A program made the translations under genes and the position numbers. From NCBI GenBank assembly GCA_963676385.2, contig CAXXMM010000011.1:101749-165748 (forward strand): a DNA stretch of 64,000 nucleotides, written 5' to 3'. Below, piece after piece: positions 33,578 through 41,780 of the stretch. Every line of letters starts with the position of its first letter. Position 1 is the stretch's first letter. The notes beneath the pieces are model-generated. The model made no database searches. It worked only from the letters and a program-made list of their open reading frames with translations, and had not been told where the DNA came from. The DNA comes from UBA1422 sp963676385. Its GTDB lineage: Bacteria > Bacillota > Clostridia > Peptostreptococcales > Anaerovoracaceae.

Positions 33578-34867
33578 TTATACCTCCAAAGAGGCTTCAT
33601 TCCCTAGGGCTTTTTCTTTATTATGTTTGACCTTTTTTACATATCTATCCCAAATGACAAGCATCACAATGCCGACAACCATCATAATAGTCATTGCAAT
33701 AAACATATATCGGTAACCTCCGGTGCCAAAGGCATCCAAAAGTTTGCCGGAAGCGAAAGGTACAATAACCTCCGGAAGGTAGCCAAGGGTGCATACCAAA
33801 CCGATAGCGGTTCCTGCCACTCTAATTGGGATTCCGCCCTCTTCCATCATGGAAAATACTAAGCTGTATCCACCGTACATGCCCACATAAATCAATATGC
33901 ATAATACGATAAACATTGGAGCGCTCATATTCCCCATAACAGTCATCAACAATGTGCAGATTCCCATCAGGGAGAAAGTTACATACATTACCTTGGATCT
34001 TCCAATCTTATCGGCAAAAATCCCACCGCTGAAAGCTGCAACAGGTCTCACATACTGGGCAGCAACGGTAACAATGGCAGCTGCAGTGGCAGCCATACCA
34101 AATTGAGCGGTTGCGTATGGAGTGAAATAGTAGAAGGAAATATTCATCACATAAGTGCAACACAATATTGCGGATAAAATCCACACGCCCGGCATTTTTA
34201 GCACCTCGAGAATCTGTGCCACCGAAAACTTTTCTTCCTTGGAAACCGTTTCATCTTTGGCGGAAGGCTTGCTGTCCTTCAGCAAGAGAAATACTAAAAT
34301 GCCAAGGACAACTGCAATAATAGAATAATACGTGATGACGCCGTTCAGTCCTGCTGCATCACTAAAGACCTTGCTGAAATAACCGAAGATGGCAATAATA
34401 CAAGCGCCATCTATGGCATAAACGATTCCTCTGCCACCATCCATAAAGCCATATGCCTTACTCTGTTCATTTTCATTGGCGATTCCACGCAAGCTTTTGA
34501 TGAGGGATGGCCAAAATGCAAATAGAGAGGTGAACCCCCACATGGCATAAATGGCAACCAACATAATATAACTGGGATGCATTAAATGAAGAAATCCACC
34601 CACGCCAGTGAGTATCAACGAAACCGACATTAGTTTTCTAGGGGAAACCATGTCTGCAACAATACCTCCAAATAAATAAGATATCATACCAAAAATACCG
34701 AACATTGATCCGAAGGTTCCCATCTGAGTATTGGTCAGATGGTACGTGCTCAGATACGCATCATAAAAATACAGTCGAAAATAAGGTAGACCATAAATCA
34801 TTGCCCCTGCGATGGTAATGACTACCAAGGAAAACAGGTGCTTTCTAAGTTTTGAAGTAGATTCCAT
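33578..34867 (-). CDS. Major facilitator superfamily transporter
   Basis: 429 residues, 12 helices, with the MFS loop motif as GGIVADMVSPRKLM after helix 2 and again as GGIFADKIGRSKVM after helix 8. No drug-specific signature; an organic-anion or peptide substrate is possible. AGGAG lies before the ATG. First gene of the operon with the MocR-like regulator (99 nt downstream) and the AbgA-like hydrolase. Confidence 0.86.
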   Translation of the reverse strand: MESTSKLRKHLFSLVVITIAGAMIYGLPYFRLYFYDAYLSTYHLTNTQMGTFGSMFGIFGMISYLFGGIVADMVSPRKLMSVSLILTGVGGFLHLMHPSYIMLVAIYAMWGFTSLFAFWPSLIKSLRGIANENEQSKAYGFMDGGRGIVYAIDGACIIAIFGYFSKVFSDAAGLNGVITYYSIIAVVLGILVFLLLKDSKPSAKDETVSKEEKFSVAQILEVLKMPGVWILSAILCCTYVMNISFYYFTPYATAQFGMAATAAAIVTVAAQYVRPVAAFSGGIFADKIGRSKVMYVTFSLMGICTLLMTVMGNMSAPMFIVLCILIYVGMYGGYSLVFSMMEEGGIPIRVAGTAIGLVCTLGYLPEVIVPFASGKLLDAFGTGGYRYMFIAMTIMMVVGIVMLVIWDRYVKKVKHNKEKALGNEASLEV

Positions 34868-34944
34868 TCTTTTTCTCCTATCATTTATTGAATATTTTAA
34901 TAATTTTGTTCAGTATATTCCATGCCCAAGGTCCAATAAAGTAC

Positions 34945-34990
34945 CAAAAATAAATAAACAGGGTTTTGGCGTAGTCCAAAACCCTGTTTA
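34945..34990 (-). terminator. Terminator of zur
   Basis: A 15-bp perfect stem (34955-34969 with 34976-34990), 6-nt loop, T-rich on the minus strand. It lies 27 nt past the Fur-family gene. Confidence 0.88.
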
Positions 34991-35017
34991 TGACCATTGA
35001 CTTGTCGCAACTTAGAT

Positions 35018-35470
35018 TTAAATTCTAGATTTAATTTGTTTTTCATGCTGAATTGCACTTTCTTTGCATGCCTTGCACAACCCATAAATCTCTAAATTGT
35101 GGCCGGTCACCTGAAAATCTCCGTCCTCAAGTTCCGGCATAAAGGTTTCAATGGGGCAATGTTCCATTTCAATGATTTTGTGGCAGTTTAAACATACTGC
35201 ATAATGTTTGTGTTGATTGCAGTTCAATTCGTATAGCCAGACTTCACTTCCCATGACACTAATTTTGTTCACCAACCCCACGCTAATAAAAAATCCAAGG
35301 ATTCTATAAGCCGTTGAAAGGGACAAACTAGCACCTTCTTCTTTCATCTTGAAATAGAGGTCCTGTGCGCTCACCGGTTTTCCGGCTTGTTCCAGAGTGG
35401 CAAGCAAGAATGCACGCTGTTTAGTTTTTTTAATGCCTGACGGCCATTGAGTTTGTATTCCATCCATCAT
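35018..35470 (-). CDS. zur: Fur-family regulator, probably Zur
   Basis: 150 residues: winged helix at about 15-75 (TKQRAFLLATLEQAG, SLSTAYRILGFFISVGLV) and a dimer domain with HKHYAVCLNCHKII and YGLCKACKES, the two CxxC pairs of the structural zinc site plus regulatory His residues. Placement at the end of the znuCB operon points to zinc rather than iron control. Start 35470 is preferred (GAGG 5 nt upstream); an adjacent ATG one codon later is an alternative, and the frame extends further upstream without support. Confidence 0.85.
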   Translation of the reverse strand: MMDGIQTQWPSGIKKTKQRAFLLATLEQAGKPVSAQDLYFKMKEEGASLSLSTAYRILGFFISVGLVNKISVMGSEVWLYELNCNQHKHYAVCLNCHKIIEMEHCPIETFMPELEDGDFQVTGHNLEIYGLCKACKESAIQHEKQIKSRI

Positions 35471-35534
35471 TTTTACCTCAACATTGTATCGATTCATTAT
35501 AGAGCTCTGTCTTGGGCACGTCAAGAAATGCCAA

Positions 35535-36359
35535 TCAGCACCCGCGTCTTAAAAGAGAATCCTTTCGATATTGCCTGACATGATTAAAAACAATAACCAA
35601 CAATAGGACTGCAACTGATACGAGGGCAGTAAATCCACCCGGTGCCACATTTATATAATAGGATATAAATAGTCCGGACATAATATCAATGATGCTAAAG
35701 ACAATGGAGAATATCAAGGTAAGCTTAAACCCTTTCCTTAATTGAAGTGCCGAGGCAACAGGGAGGGCAATCATAGAGCTGAGCACCAACACCCCCATAA
35801 TTCTTATGGATACTGCGATTGACGATGCAACAAGAATTGAAAACACATAGTTGATTAACTTTACTTTAACTCCGGCGACCTTTGCAGCCTCTTCATCAAA
35901 TGCAATATAAATCAATTGATGATACAAAAAGATTAGCACAAAAACCGAAATAACACTTAGTATCATCACCATAATAAGGTCCATGCTTGTAACCGTTAGA
36001 ATACTACCGAAAAGAAAAGAATCCGCATTGGCGTGAAGCTTTCCGGAACTGATAATTGTTATAGCGGTTCCCACACTTAATGACAAAACCACAGTAAGAA
36101 TTAAATCCGTATATTGCTTAAAATAATTTCGCAGAAATTCAATGAGGGCACCGCAAACCGATGTAAATAAAAAGGCGCCAAGAACAGGATTCTGACCTAA
36201 TAAAAGTCCAAGGGTTATCCCTGCCAAGGAAGCATGAGACAAGGTATCCCCAATCATAGAATATCGGTGGAGTACTAAAAAGATTCCAATGCAAGGGCAT
36301 AAAATAGAAATGAATATGGAGATGACAATGGCGTTTTGCATAAACACATAACTAAACAT
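35535..36359 (-). CDS. znuB: Zinc/manganese ABC transporter permease, ZnuB family
   Basis: 274 residues with about eight helices. LVLHRYSMIGDTLSHASLAGITLG and the later MGVLVLSSMIALPVASA are hallmarks of ABC-3 family metal permeases. Start 36359 (GGAG 8 nt upstream) lies 2 nt after the znuC stop; the longer in-frame ATG at 36377 would overlap znuC. Confidence 0.92.
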   Translation of the reverse strand: MFSYVFMQNAIVISIFISILCPCIGIFLVLHRYSMIGDTLSHASLAGITLGLLLGQNPVLGAFLFTSVCGALIEFLRNYFKQYTDLILTVVLSLSVGTAITIISSGKLHANADSFLFGSILTVTSMDLIMVMILSVISVFVLIFLYHQLIYIAFDEEAAKVAGVKVKLINYVFSILVASSIAVSIRIMGVLVLSSMIALPVASALQLRKGFKLTLIFSIVFSIIDIMSGLFISYYINVAPGGFTALVSVAVLLLVIVFNHVRQYRKDSLLRRGC

Positions 36360-36360
36360 G

Positions 36361-37029
36361 CTATATACTCCTCTCATTGACTTTTAAAGATTCATCCACG
36401 TACTGGGCCTGGGAGCAAAGATGCCCTCCTCCCCCTGCCAGATGATAAATTTGGGTGGAGTTAGCAATGGCAGCCTCTAAATTATGTTCCACAGAAACAA
36501 TGGTAATCCCCTTTTCTCGATTGATTTTTTTTAGAAAAGCATAAATATCTTTTTGGCTGTTTTGGTCCACCCCTGCGGATGGCTCATCTAATACCAGAAA
36601 ATCCGGATTGCCCAATAGTGCCCTTACAACCAAGATTTTTTGGTGTTGTCCCCCCGACAAGGTTCCAATCAATGCTGACGCAGAATCCTGCAGTCCAACC
36701 AAGGAAAGGCCTTGAGTAATCACGTCAGGATTTTTTATTTTTAATAGTTTCCTGTATGAATTTAATGCTTCATAAACGGTTATGGGAAAGTTAGAATTGG
36801 AAAAATCATTTTTTTGGGGCACATACCCTACCTGCCGGTAATTTGAAATAATTTCACCGCTAACGGGCTTAAGCAATTTTAAAATCAGTTTAATCAACGT
36901 GCTTTTTCCGCTTCCGTTTTCGCCAATGACAGAAATATATTCGCCGTCTTTTATCTCTAAATTGATGTCCTTCAAAATATATGGTTCGTTTCCGTTATAC
37001 GAAAAAAATAAATTGTTTAGTTGAATCAC
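36361..37029 (-). CDS. znuC: Zinc/manganese ABC transporter ATP-binding protein, ZnuC family
   Basis: 222 residues. Walker A GENGSGKST, signature LSGGQHQK, Walker B FLVLDEP and the switch His in SVEHN are all intact. It energises uptake with ZnuB and the ZnuA lipoprotein encoded divergently. GTG start with AAAGGA upstream. Operon order znuC-znuB-zur. Confidence 0.93.
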   Translation of the reverse strand: MIQLNNLFFSYNGNEPYILKDINLEIKDGEYISVIGENGSGKSTLIKLILKLLKPVSGEIISNYRQVGYVPQKNDFSNSNFPITVYEALNSYRKLLKIKNPDVITQGLSLVGLQDSASALIGTLSGGQHQKILVVRALLGNPDFLVLDEPSAGVDQNSQKDIYAFLKKINREKGITIVSVEHNLEAAIANSTQIYHLAGGGGHLCSQAQYVDESLKVNERSI

Positions 37030-37074
37030 AGTAGGAATCCTTTCAAAAAATGAAAATATTACTCTTTACCTGCC

Positions 37075-37103
37075 TTGACAAAGTCGTCAAGAAGTAATAT
37101 ATA
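37075..37103 (+). promoter_or_regulatory. znuA promoter
   Basis: TTGACA (37075-37080), 17 nt, TATATA (37098-37103). A CTTGAC/GTCAAG dyad overlaps the -35. Confidence 0.65.
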
Positions 37104-37114
37104 TAATTATAAAC

Positions 37115-37133
37115 GCAAATAGGAATCATTTGC
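37115..37133. promoter_or_regulatory. Candidate Zur operator
   Basis: GCAAAT-N7-ATTTGC, a 19-bp dyad of the length usual for Fur-family boxes, lying just after the predicted znuA start of transcription. The sequence differs from the Bacillus Zur box, so this is inference from position. Confidence 0.4.
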
Positions 37134-37156
37134 AAGTAAAATCGGAGGATTCAACA

Positions 37157-38068
37157 ATGACAAAAAAATGTGCCGCACTACTTTTATGTATTATATTGCC
37201 TTTCAGTTTCGCATCATGCGGCACCACTGGCGATGAAGAAAACCAGTCAAATGCAGATGGTATTCAGGTCTCTGTGACCTTTAATGCAATGAAAGAGTTT
37301 GTCTCTGCGGTGGGAGGAGACAAGGTTGAAATTACAACGATTATACCCGACGGCGTAGAGCCTCATTCCTTTGAACCCAAAGCCCAGGATCTGGCAAGTC
37401 TTGAATCTGCGGAAATTTTTGTATATAACGGCTTGGGAATGGAAAGCTGGGTGGATGATGGGATTAATGCTGTGGACAATGATAATCTAATTGTAGTAAA
37501 TGCATCCAATGACGTCACTCCGATTACCAATACAGATCAGGAAGAAATCAAGGAACACGGCCAATATGATCCCCATATTTGGCTCAGCCTAAAAGATGCA
37601 GAAATCGAATTGAACAACATAAAAGATGCCCTAGTCAAGGCAGATTCCAATAACAAGACGTACTATGAAAAAAATTGTAGCGACTATATCGCTGAGATTG
37701 AAACCCTATACAATAAATATAATAAGAAATTCCAAAACACACAGAACAAAAGCTTTGTAACGGCCCACGCAGCATTTTCTTATTTATGCAAGGATTTTGC
37801 CTTGGAACAGAACAGTGTTGAAGACGTATTCGCCGAAGGGGAGCCTAGCGCAAAACAATTGGCTGAACTTGTTAATTATTGTAAAGCCAACAATGTAACA
37901 ACTGTTTTTTCAGAAGAAATGGCCAGCGCTGATGTTTCCGAAACCCTGGCAAACGAGGTGGGCGCAAAAGTGGAAACCATTTATACCATTGAAAGCAACG
38001 AAGATAATAAAACCTATTTGGAACGCATGGAAGACAACTTAAAAAAAATATATGAGAGTCTACAATGA
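37157..38068 (+). CDS. znuA: Zinc ABC transporter substrate-binding lipoprotein, ZnuA family
   Basis: 303 residues. Signal with lipobox (FSFASC), then a cluster A-I metal-binding fold. Candidate metal ligands: His in GVEPHSFEP, His in YDPHIWLS, His in VTAHAAFSYL and Glu/Asp in the C-lobe near SEEMASADV. The His-rich loop common in zinc versions is short here (EHGQYDPH), so manganese cannot be ruled out. Start 37157 has GGAGG 8 nt upstream. It is divergent from znuCB-zur. Confidence 0.9.
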   Translation: MTKKCAALLLCIILPFSFASCGTTGDEENQSNADGIQVSVTFNAMKEFVSAVGGDKVEITTIIPDGVEPHSFEPKAQDLASLESAEIFVYNGLGMESWVDDGINAVDNDNLIVVNASNDVTPITNTDQEEIKEHGQYDPHIWLSLKDAEIELNNIKDALVKADSNNKTYYEKNCSDYIAEIETLYNKYNKKFQNTQNKSFVTAHAAFSYLCKDFALEQNSVEDVFAEGEPSAKQLAELVNYCKANNVTTVFSEEMASADVSETLANEVGAKVETIYTIESNEDNKTYLERMEDNLKKIYESLQ

Positions 38069-38092
38069 TAGAGTCCTGAGAAGCTTTTGGCA

Positions 38093-38614
38093 TTAGATAA
38101 TTTTGGTTTCAATTCCAGTTTTCCCTCCGCTTCTCAGAAGATGGCCTTCCTGAACTGCGGCAAACGTTGCCACGCCACAGACCAAAACTGCCCCATAATG
38201 AATATCTACAAAAGAAAAAGACAAGGGCAACAAAAACAGTAGCAACCCCGTCACCTTGTTGGCAATTGTATGTAAAAACAACGTTCTACGATGATATGCC
38301 CACCCGGAAACCAAGTTGCTTCCCTTGATAAGTCCAATCGCAGCAATCCAAATCCACAACCAGAGTTGTATATTGATGACAGGTAAAATCTTGACAAAAC
38401 AGACTAGGATAAATATCAAATCTGCTGCACTGTCCAATGCCTCTCCTCTCTTACTTTCTGTATGGGTCTTTCTGGCAACAGCTCCATCCACCATGTCGGT
38501 GACACCACAAAAAATATATAGGACATAGAACCAAATAGAAAAAGGTTTCGTAAAGAGAAGTATCAACGCAACACCAATGCGGCTGCCGGTTAGTATGTTT
38601 GCTACGCCTTTCAT
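38093..38614 (-). CDS. CDP-alcohol phosphatidyltransferase family protein
   Basis: 173 residues, about six helices. The CDP-alcohol motif is complete: DMVDGAVAR, eight residues, then GEALDSAAD (D-x2-DG-x2-AR-x8-G-x3-D-x3-D). It probably joins a CDP-diacylglycerol or similar donor to an alcohol in the membrane. Start 38614 forms an ATGA overlap with the GNAT stop, indicating coupled translation; an ATG 15 nt upstream is possible. It ends 24 nt from the convergent znuA. Confidence 0.85.
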   Translation of the reverse strand: MKGVANILTGSRIGVALILLFTKPFSIWFYVLYIFCGVTDMVDGAVARKTHTESKRGEALDSAADLIFILVCFVKILPVINIQLWLWIWIAAIGLIKGSNLVSGWAYHRRTLFLHTIANKVTGLLLFLLPLSFSFVDIHYGAVLVCGVATFAAVQEGHLLRSGGKTGIETKII

Positions 38615-39174
38615 TTTCCCGCACACCATAAAATTTCATTGGGCCAGTTTTCTCTGGGCAGACAGGTGATATGCTCGGTTCTGATGTCTCCCATCAACGG
38701 CCAAAGAAAATCTTTGTTGGTGTGGTGATAGACAAAACCACACTTTTCCTGTACACGCTTTGATTTTATGTTGCCGTCAAAGTACCCACACCACAACTTT
38801 TCCAATTTCAAATCTTCAAAGGCATAACGAATCATCTCCCTCACCGCTTCCGGGATGATTCCCTGTCCCCAGTAGGGCACACCAACCCAGTATCCAATTT
38901 CCCCTTCAGTATCAGGCAAGCCAATGTTGCTGGCAGCGCCAATCATTAACCCGATGCTTCCCACCGCATGACCTTCCCCTTTCAGAACAACAGCATAGGT
39001 TTCCGGTTTTGATAATATGCCGTTGATGATTTCCAAACTGTTCTCCACACTGGTGTGAGGCGGCCAACCGGCAATAGGACCTACTTGAGGGTCCTTTGCG
39101 TATTTGTATAAATTTTGAGCATCTGACGCTTGCCAAGGGCGCAAAATCAGTCGGTTTGTTTCTAATATCTTCAT
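38611..39174 (-). CDS. GNAT N-acetyltransferase, RimJ/RimL-like
   Basis: 187 residues. The start TNRLILRPWQASDA and the acetyl-CoA loop WGQGIIPEAVREMIRYAFEDL are those of the Acetyltransf_3 (RimJ/RimL) group, which acetylates protein N-termini or small amines. GNIKSKRVQEKCGF completes the motif. Coupled to the phosphatidyltransferase gene by ATGA; why the two are linked is not evident. Confidence 0.85.
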   Translation of the reverse strand: MKILETNRLILRPWQASDAQNLYKYAKDPQVGPIAGWPPHTSVENSLEIINGILSKPETYAVVLKGEGHAVGSIGLMIGAASNIGLPDTEGEIGYWVGVPYWGQGIIPEAVREMIRYAFEDLKLEKLWCGYFDGNIKSKRVQEKCGFVYHHTNKDFLWPLMGDIRTEHITCLPRENWPNEILWCAGK

Positions 39175-39256
39175 TTTTCAACCCAATCCTATTTCACAAA
39201 TGCAGAAATTGGATTAATCATATCGTTAGATTTGGAAGAAATCAAGATGATTCCAA

Positions 39257-39300
39257 AGAAAAAACAAGACCCGCATAGATTTTTCTCTACGGATCTTGTT
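39257..39300 (-). terminator. Terminator of the MFS gene at 39318
   Basis: An 11-bp stem with one G-U wobble on the minus strand (39263-39273 with 39290-39300), followed by a T-run. Confidence 0.75.
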
Positions 39301-39317
39301 GGGTGCCAATGAATATT

Positions 39318-40583
39318 TTATTTTCCCGGATTATATTTGTATTTGTCTGAAGTGACAATACCTCGAATCAATGCAGTAAATAACAGGAGTATGGCGCACA
39401 CAATAAAGGGGATTGTATAGCTACCGGTAAAATCAAATAGTTTGCCCACAAGGGTTGATCCTAATGCGCCTCCAATGCCAATGAATATATTGATATATCC
39501 AATATATGCGGACAGCTCTTTTTCTCCAAACATGTGGTTGGCAATTAGGGGAGGGATAATATTGACAGCAGTGCATCCAAGCCCGTAGCAGACAATCAGC
39601 ACAGCAATCAATCCACTAAATTGAGGGATGAATATCTGGGCAATATACGCAATAGAAAAGAGTATCCCAGTTGCAGTGGCGGCTACTTTTAAGTTCACTC
39701 TATCACAATATGCTCCGACGATGATTCCGCCAATCACTAAGGCACCAATCATCCCAGACATGACATTTGCTGCAAAGGTAGGACTATATCCTGACATTTG
39801 CAAAAAAGCCTGGGTGTGTGTAAGCATTGCTGAGGATGCAATGACTAGGAGGGTTCCCGAAAAGAACATCAACCAGGTGGACGCTCTTTTGCGAGCAACA
39901 GAAAATGGCATGCCTTTTTTTTCAGTGGAATCAGTCGTAATTTCTTCTTCCAGCTCACCCATTCGTGTCAAGCCTTTTTGGGAAGGTGACCATGTAACAA
40001 AAATTAATACCAAGGGGACACAAATCACAAGCAATCCGGCTGCAATCAAAGTGTATGCCATCCTCCAACCCATGGTCATTGTAATATGGTTAATTAAAGG
40101 AATAAGACCCATGGCCAACACAGAGGTGCCGCTGAAGACAAGACCTAGGGCAAGTCCTTTGCACTTCCCTCCAAACCAATTGTTTACAAGAACAGAACAG
40201 GGGGTTGCTGTTAATCCACCAAAGCAAATTCCCATGGGAACGGCAAACAAGTAAAAGTGCCATAGTTCCGTGGCCCTTGAAAACCCAAAAAATGCCGCAG
40301 CACCCAAAAGGGCACAAACAAGCATAATTGGTTTTACAGTTTTTGCGTTATAGTGTTTGCTTGCAAAAAAGAGATACAGGATGGAGGTGACTGACATAAT
40401 TGTGGTCCATGTCACAAAGTCACCTATTTGGATTTTCAGCTCGGCTGTAATAGGTAATACAAATACACCTACAATAGATACCACACAGGAATATCCCAGT
40501 GCCATAAAAAATAGGCTGATTGCCACTATATACCAGCCATAATAGATTTTTCCGTTCTCGTCTTTTAAACTCACTTTCGTCAT
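39318..40583 (-). CDS. MFS transporter, oxalate/formate-antiporter or monocarboxylate type
   Basis: 421 residues, 12 helices. KIYYGWYIVAISLFFMALGYS at the start and VNNWFGGKCKGLALGLVFSGTS in helix 4-5 are typical of the OFA/MCT branch, carriers of small carboxylates. Start 40583 has AAAGGAG 9 nt upstream; the ORF extends 27 codons upstream without a ribosome site. It lies after the LuxR gene with its own promoter, and an amidohydrolase is divergent on the other side, making a transporter/regulator/enzyme module. Confidence 0.86.
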   Translation of the reverse strand: MTKVSLKDENGKIYYGWYIVAISLFFMALGYSCVVSIVGVFVLPITAELKIQIGDFVTWTTIMSVTSILYLFFASKHYNAKTVKPIMLVCALLGAAAFFGFSRATELWHFYLFAVPMGICFGGLTATPCSVLVNNWFGGKCKGLALGLVFSGTSVLAMGLIPLINHITMTMGWRMAYTLIAAGLLVICVPLVLIFVTWSPSQKGLTRMGELEEEITTDSTEKKGMPFSVARKRASTWLMFFSGTLLVIASSAMLTHTQAFLQMSGYSPTFAANVMSGMIGALVIGGIIVGAYCDRVNLKVAATATGILFSIAYIAQIFIPQFSGLIAVLIVCYGLGCTAVNIIPPLIANHMFGEKELSAYIGYINIFIGIGGALGSTLVGKLFDFTGSYTIPFIVCAILLLFTALIRGIVTSDKYKYNPGK

Positions 40584-40728
40584 TTCACAGACTCCTTTCA
40601 AAGATACAAATACAGAACAGATCAGATTACAAAACAATTGTAGGTCAAACAGGACCTGCTGCATATTGTTCTATGGGACCATTTGAAAGGGTGAATTTTA
40701 TAAGGAGGTGTACAAAAGATGTAGCAAT

Positions 40729-40757
40729 ATAATACTTTTTTATACTAAAAACTGTAA
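40729..40757 (-). promoter_or_regulatory. Promoter of the MFS gene
   Basis: On the minus strand TTACAG (40757-40752), 17 nt, TATTAT (40734-40729), between the LuxR stop and the MFS start, leaving a leader of about 140 nt. Confidence 0.6.
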
Positions 40758-40789
40758 CAAAATTCCCAATATTTTTCCCTTGGGAAACA

Positions 40790-41563
40790 TCATTTTTTTT
40801 GATTCAAAAAACAGACAAGTTCCATGCGATTACTGGTCCCCAGCTTACGATAAATATTTGATACATGCTTTTTAAGCGTTGTAGGAGCAATAAAAAGTTT
40901 CTCACAAATATTTATTGTTGAGATTCCTTCACTCAATAACTCAAGTACTTCGCTTTCCCGCTCGGTCAGATTATATCCCTTTAATTGAATTCGCATTGGC
41001 GTTTCATCCCATAAGGAAACAACATTTTTTTGAGTTTGTTTTTGATAATCATGAAATAATCTTAAGGCTAAATGATCTTTTAGGACATCCAACAAACTAA
41101 TGTCCCGTTCCGAAAAATCTTCTTTCTTTTTTGATCTATATAAAGCTACCGATCCCAGAAAAAATCCATTGTGTGAAAGGGCCGTTAAAATAGAAAAATG
41201 AATATCCATTGGCAGATACGCCTGTTGATAATATTGGGAAACTTCCCTTTCATTGGCGGGAAACAAATCAGTCTCTTTGCTGACTTTGCTCTGAATGCAT
41301 GATATAACCCAACGTGAATAATCGAGACCTTCATACTTATCCAAATAAGTATGCAACTGCTCATCCGTAAAGTTAATTCCAACGGGATTTGCCAAAACAT
41401 GTTCACCGGTTTTGTCCGAAAGGTAAAAAGATGCCCGATCAAACCCAATAATCGTTTGAAGCGATTGCAGAAATACCTTCCGCATCTCGTCGCAATCGTC
41501 AACGTCATTAATTTTGTAAACAATGTTATTAATAGAAATCCAATCATTCTCGACAATTTTCAT
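40790..41563 (-). CDS. LuxR-family regulator with GAF-like sensor domain
   Basis: 257 residues. Residues about 15-175 look like a soluble GAF-type sensor (IIGFDRASFYLSD, DIHFSILTALSHNGFFLGSVALYR); a LuxR helix-turn-helix follows at about 195-255 (LTERESEVLELLSEG, INICEKLFIAPTTLKKHVSNIYRKL). It differs from the membrane-bound LuxR proteins elsewhere in the window. GAGG lies 7 nt before the ATG. Upstream are 30-bp tandem repeats and a divergent amidohydrolase, its likely target along with the MFS gene. Confidence 0.85.
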   Translation of the reverse strand: MKIVENDWISINNIVYKINDVDDCDEMRKVFLQSLQTIIGFDRASFYLSDKTGEHVLANPVGINFTDEQLHTYLDKYEGLDYSRWVISCIQSKVSKETDLFPANEREVSQYYQQAYLPMDIHFSILTALSHNGFFLGSVALYRSKKKEDFSERDISLLDVLKDHLALRLFHDYQKQTQKNVVSLWDETPMRIQLKGYNLTERESEVLELLSEGISTINICEKLFIAPTTLKKHVSNIYRKLGTSNRMELVCFLNQKK

Positions 41564-41595
41564 GGTATCACCTCTTTTTTTAATTATATACTAAT

Positions 41596-41655
41596 CTTTT
41601 GACAAGATAAATAGATATTACTTCTCCTTTGACATGATAAATAGATATTACTTCT
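41596..41655. repeat. Two 30-bp tandem direct repeats, putative regulator sites
   Basis: The unit TTTGACAnGATAAATAGATATTACTTCT occurs twice head to tail with 30-bp periodicity (three helical turns) and one mismatch in the core, in the divergent region between the LuxR gene and the amidohydrolase. A GTACT-N8-AGTAC dyad follows (41659-41676). The rest of 41564-41780 contains no gene. Confidence 0.75.
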
Positions 41656-41780
41656 AAGGTACTTCTAAGTGAGTACAAATATTGACCTCAAGTTCAATTT
41701 ACTAGTTCTCCCATTGGGTCTATCATTCAAAATGTAATGAGTATCTAATTTATATTCAAAAGCAATGAAGGAGAAGCGAT

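Noticed and set aside
40690..40716. Plus-strand start-stop element: AAGGAGG followed by ATG TAG
   Set aside because: It is antisense to, and points into, the end of the convergent LuxR gene; no downstream plus-strand gene could use it.
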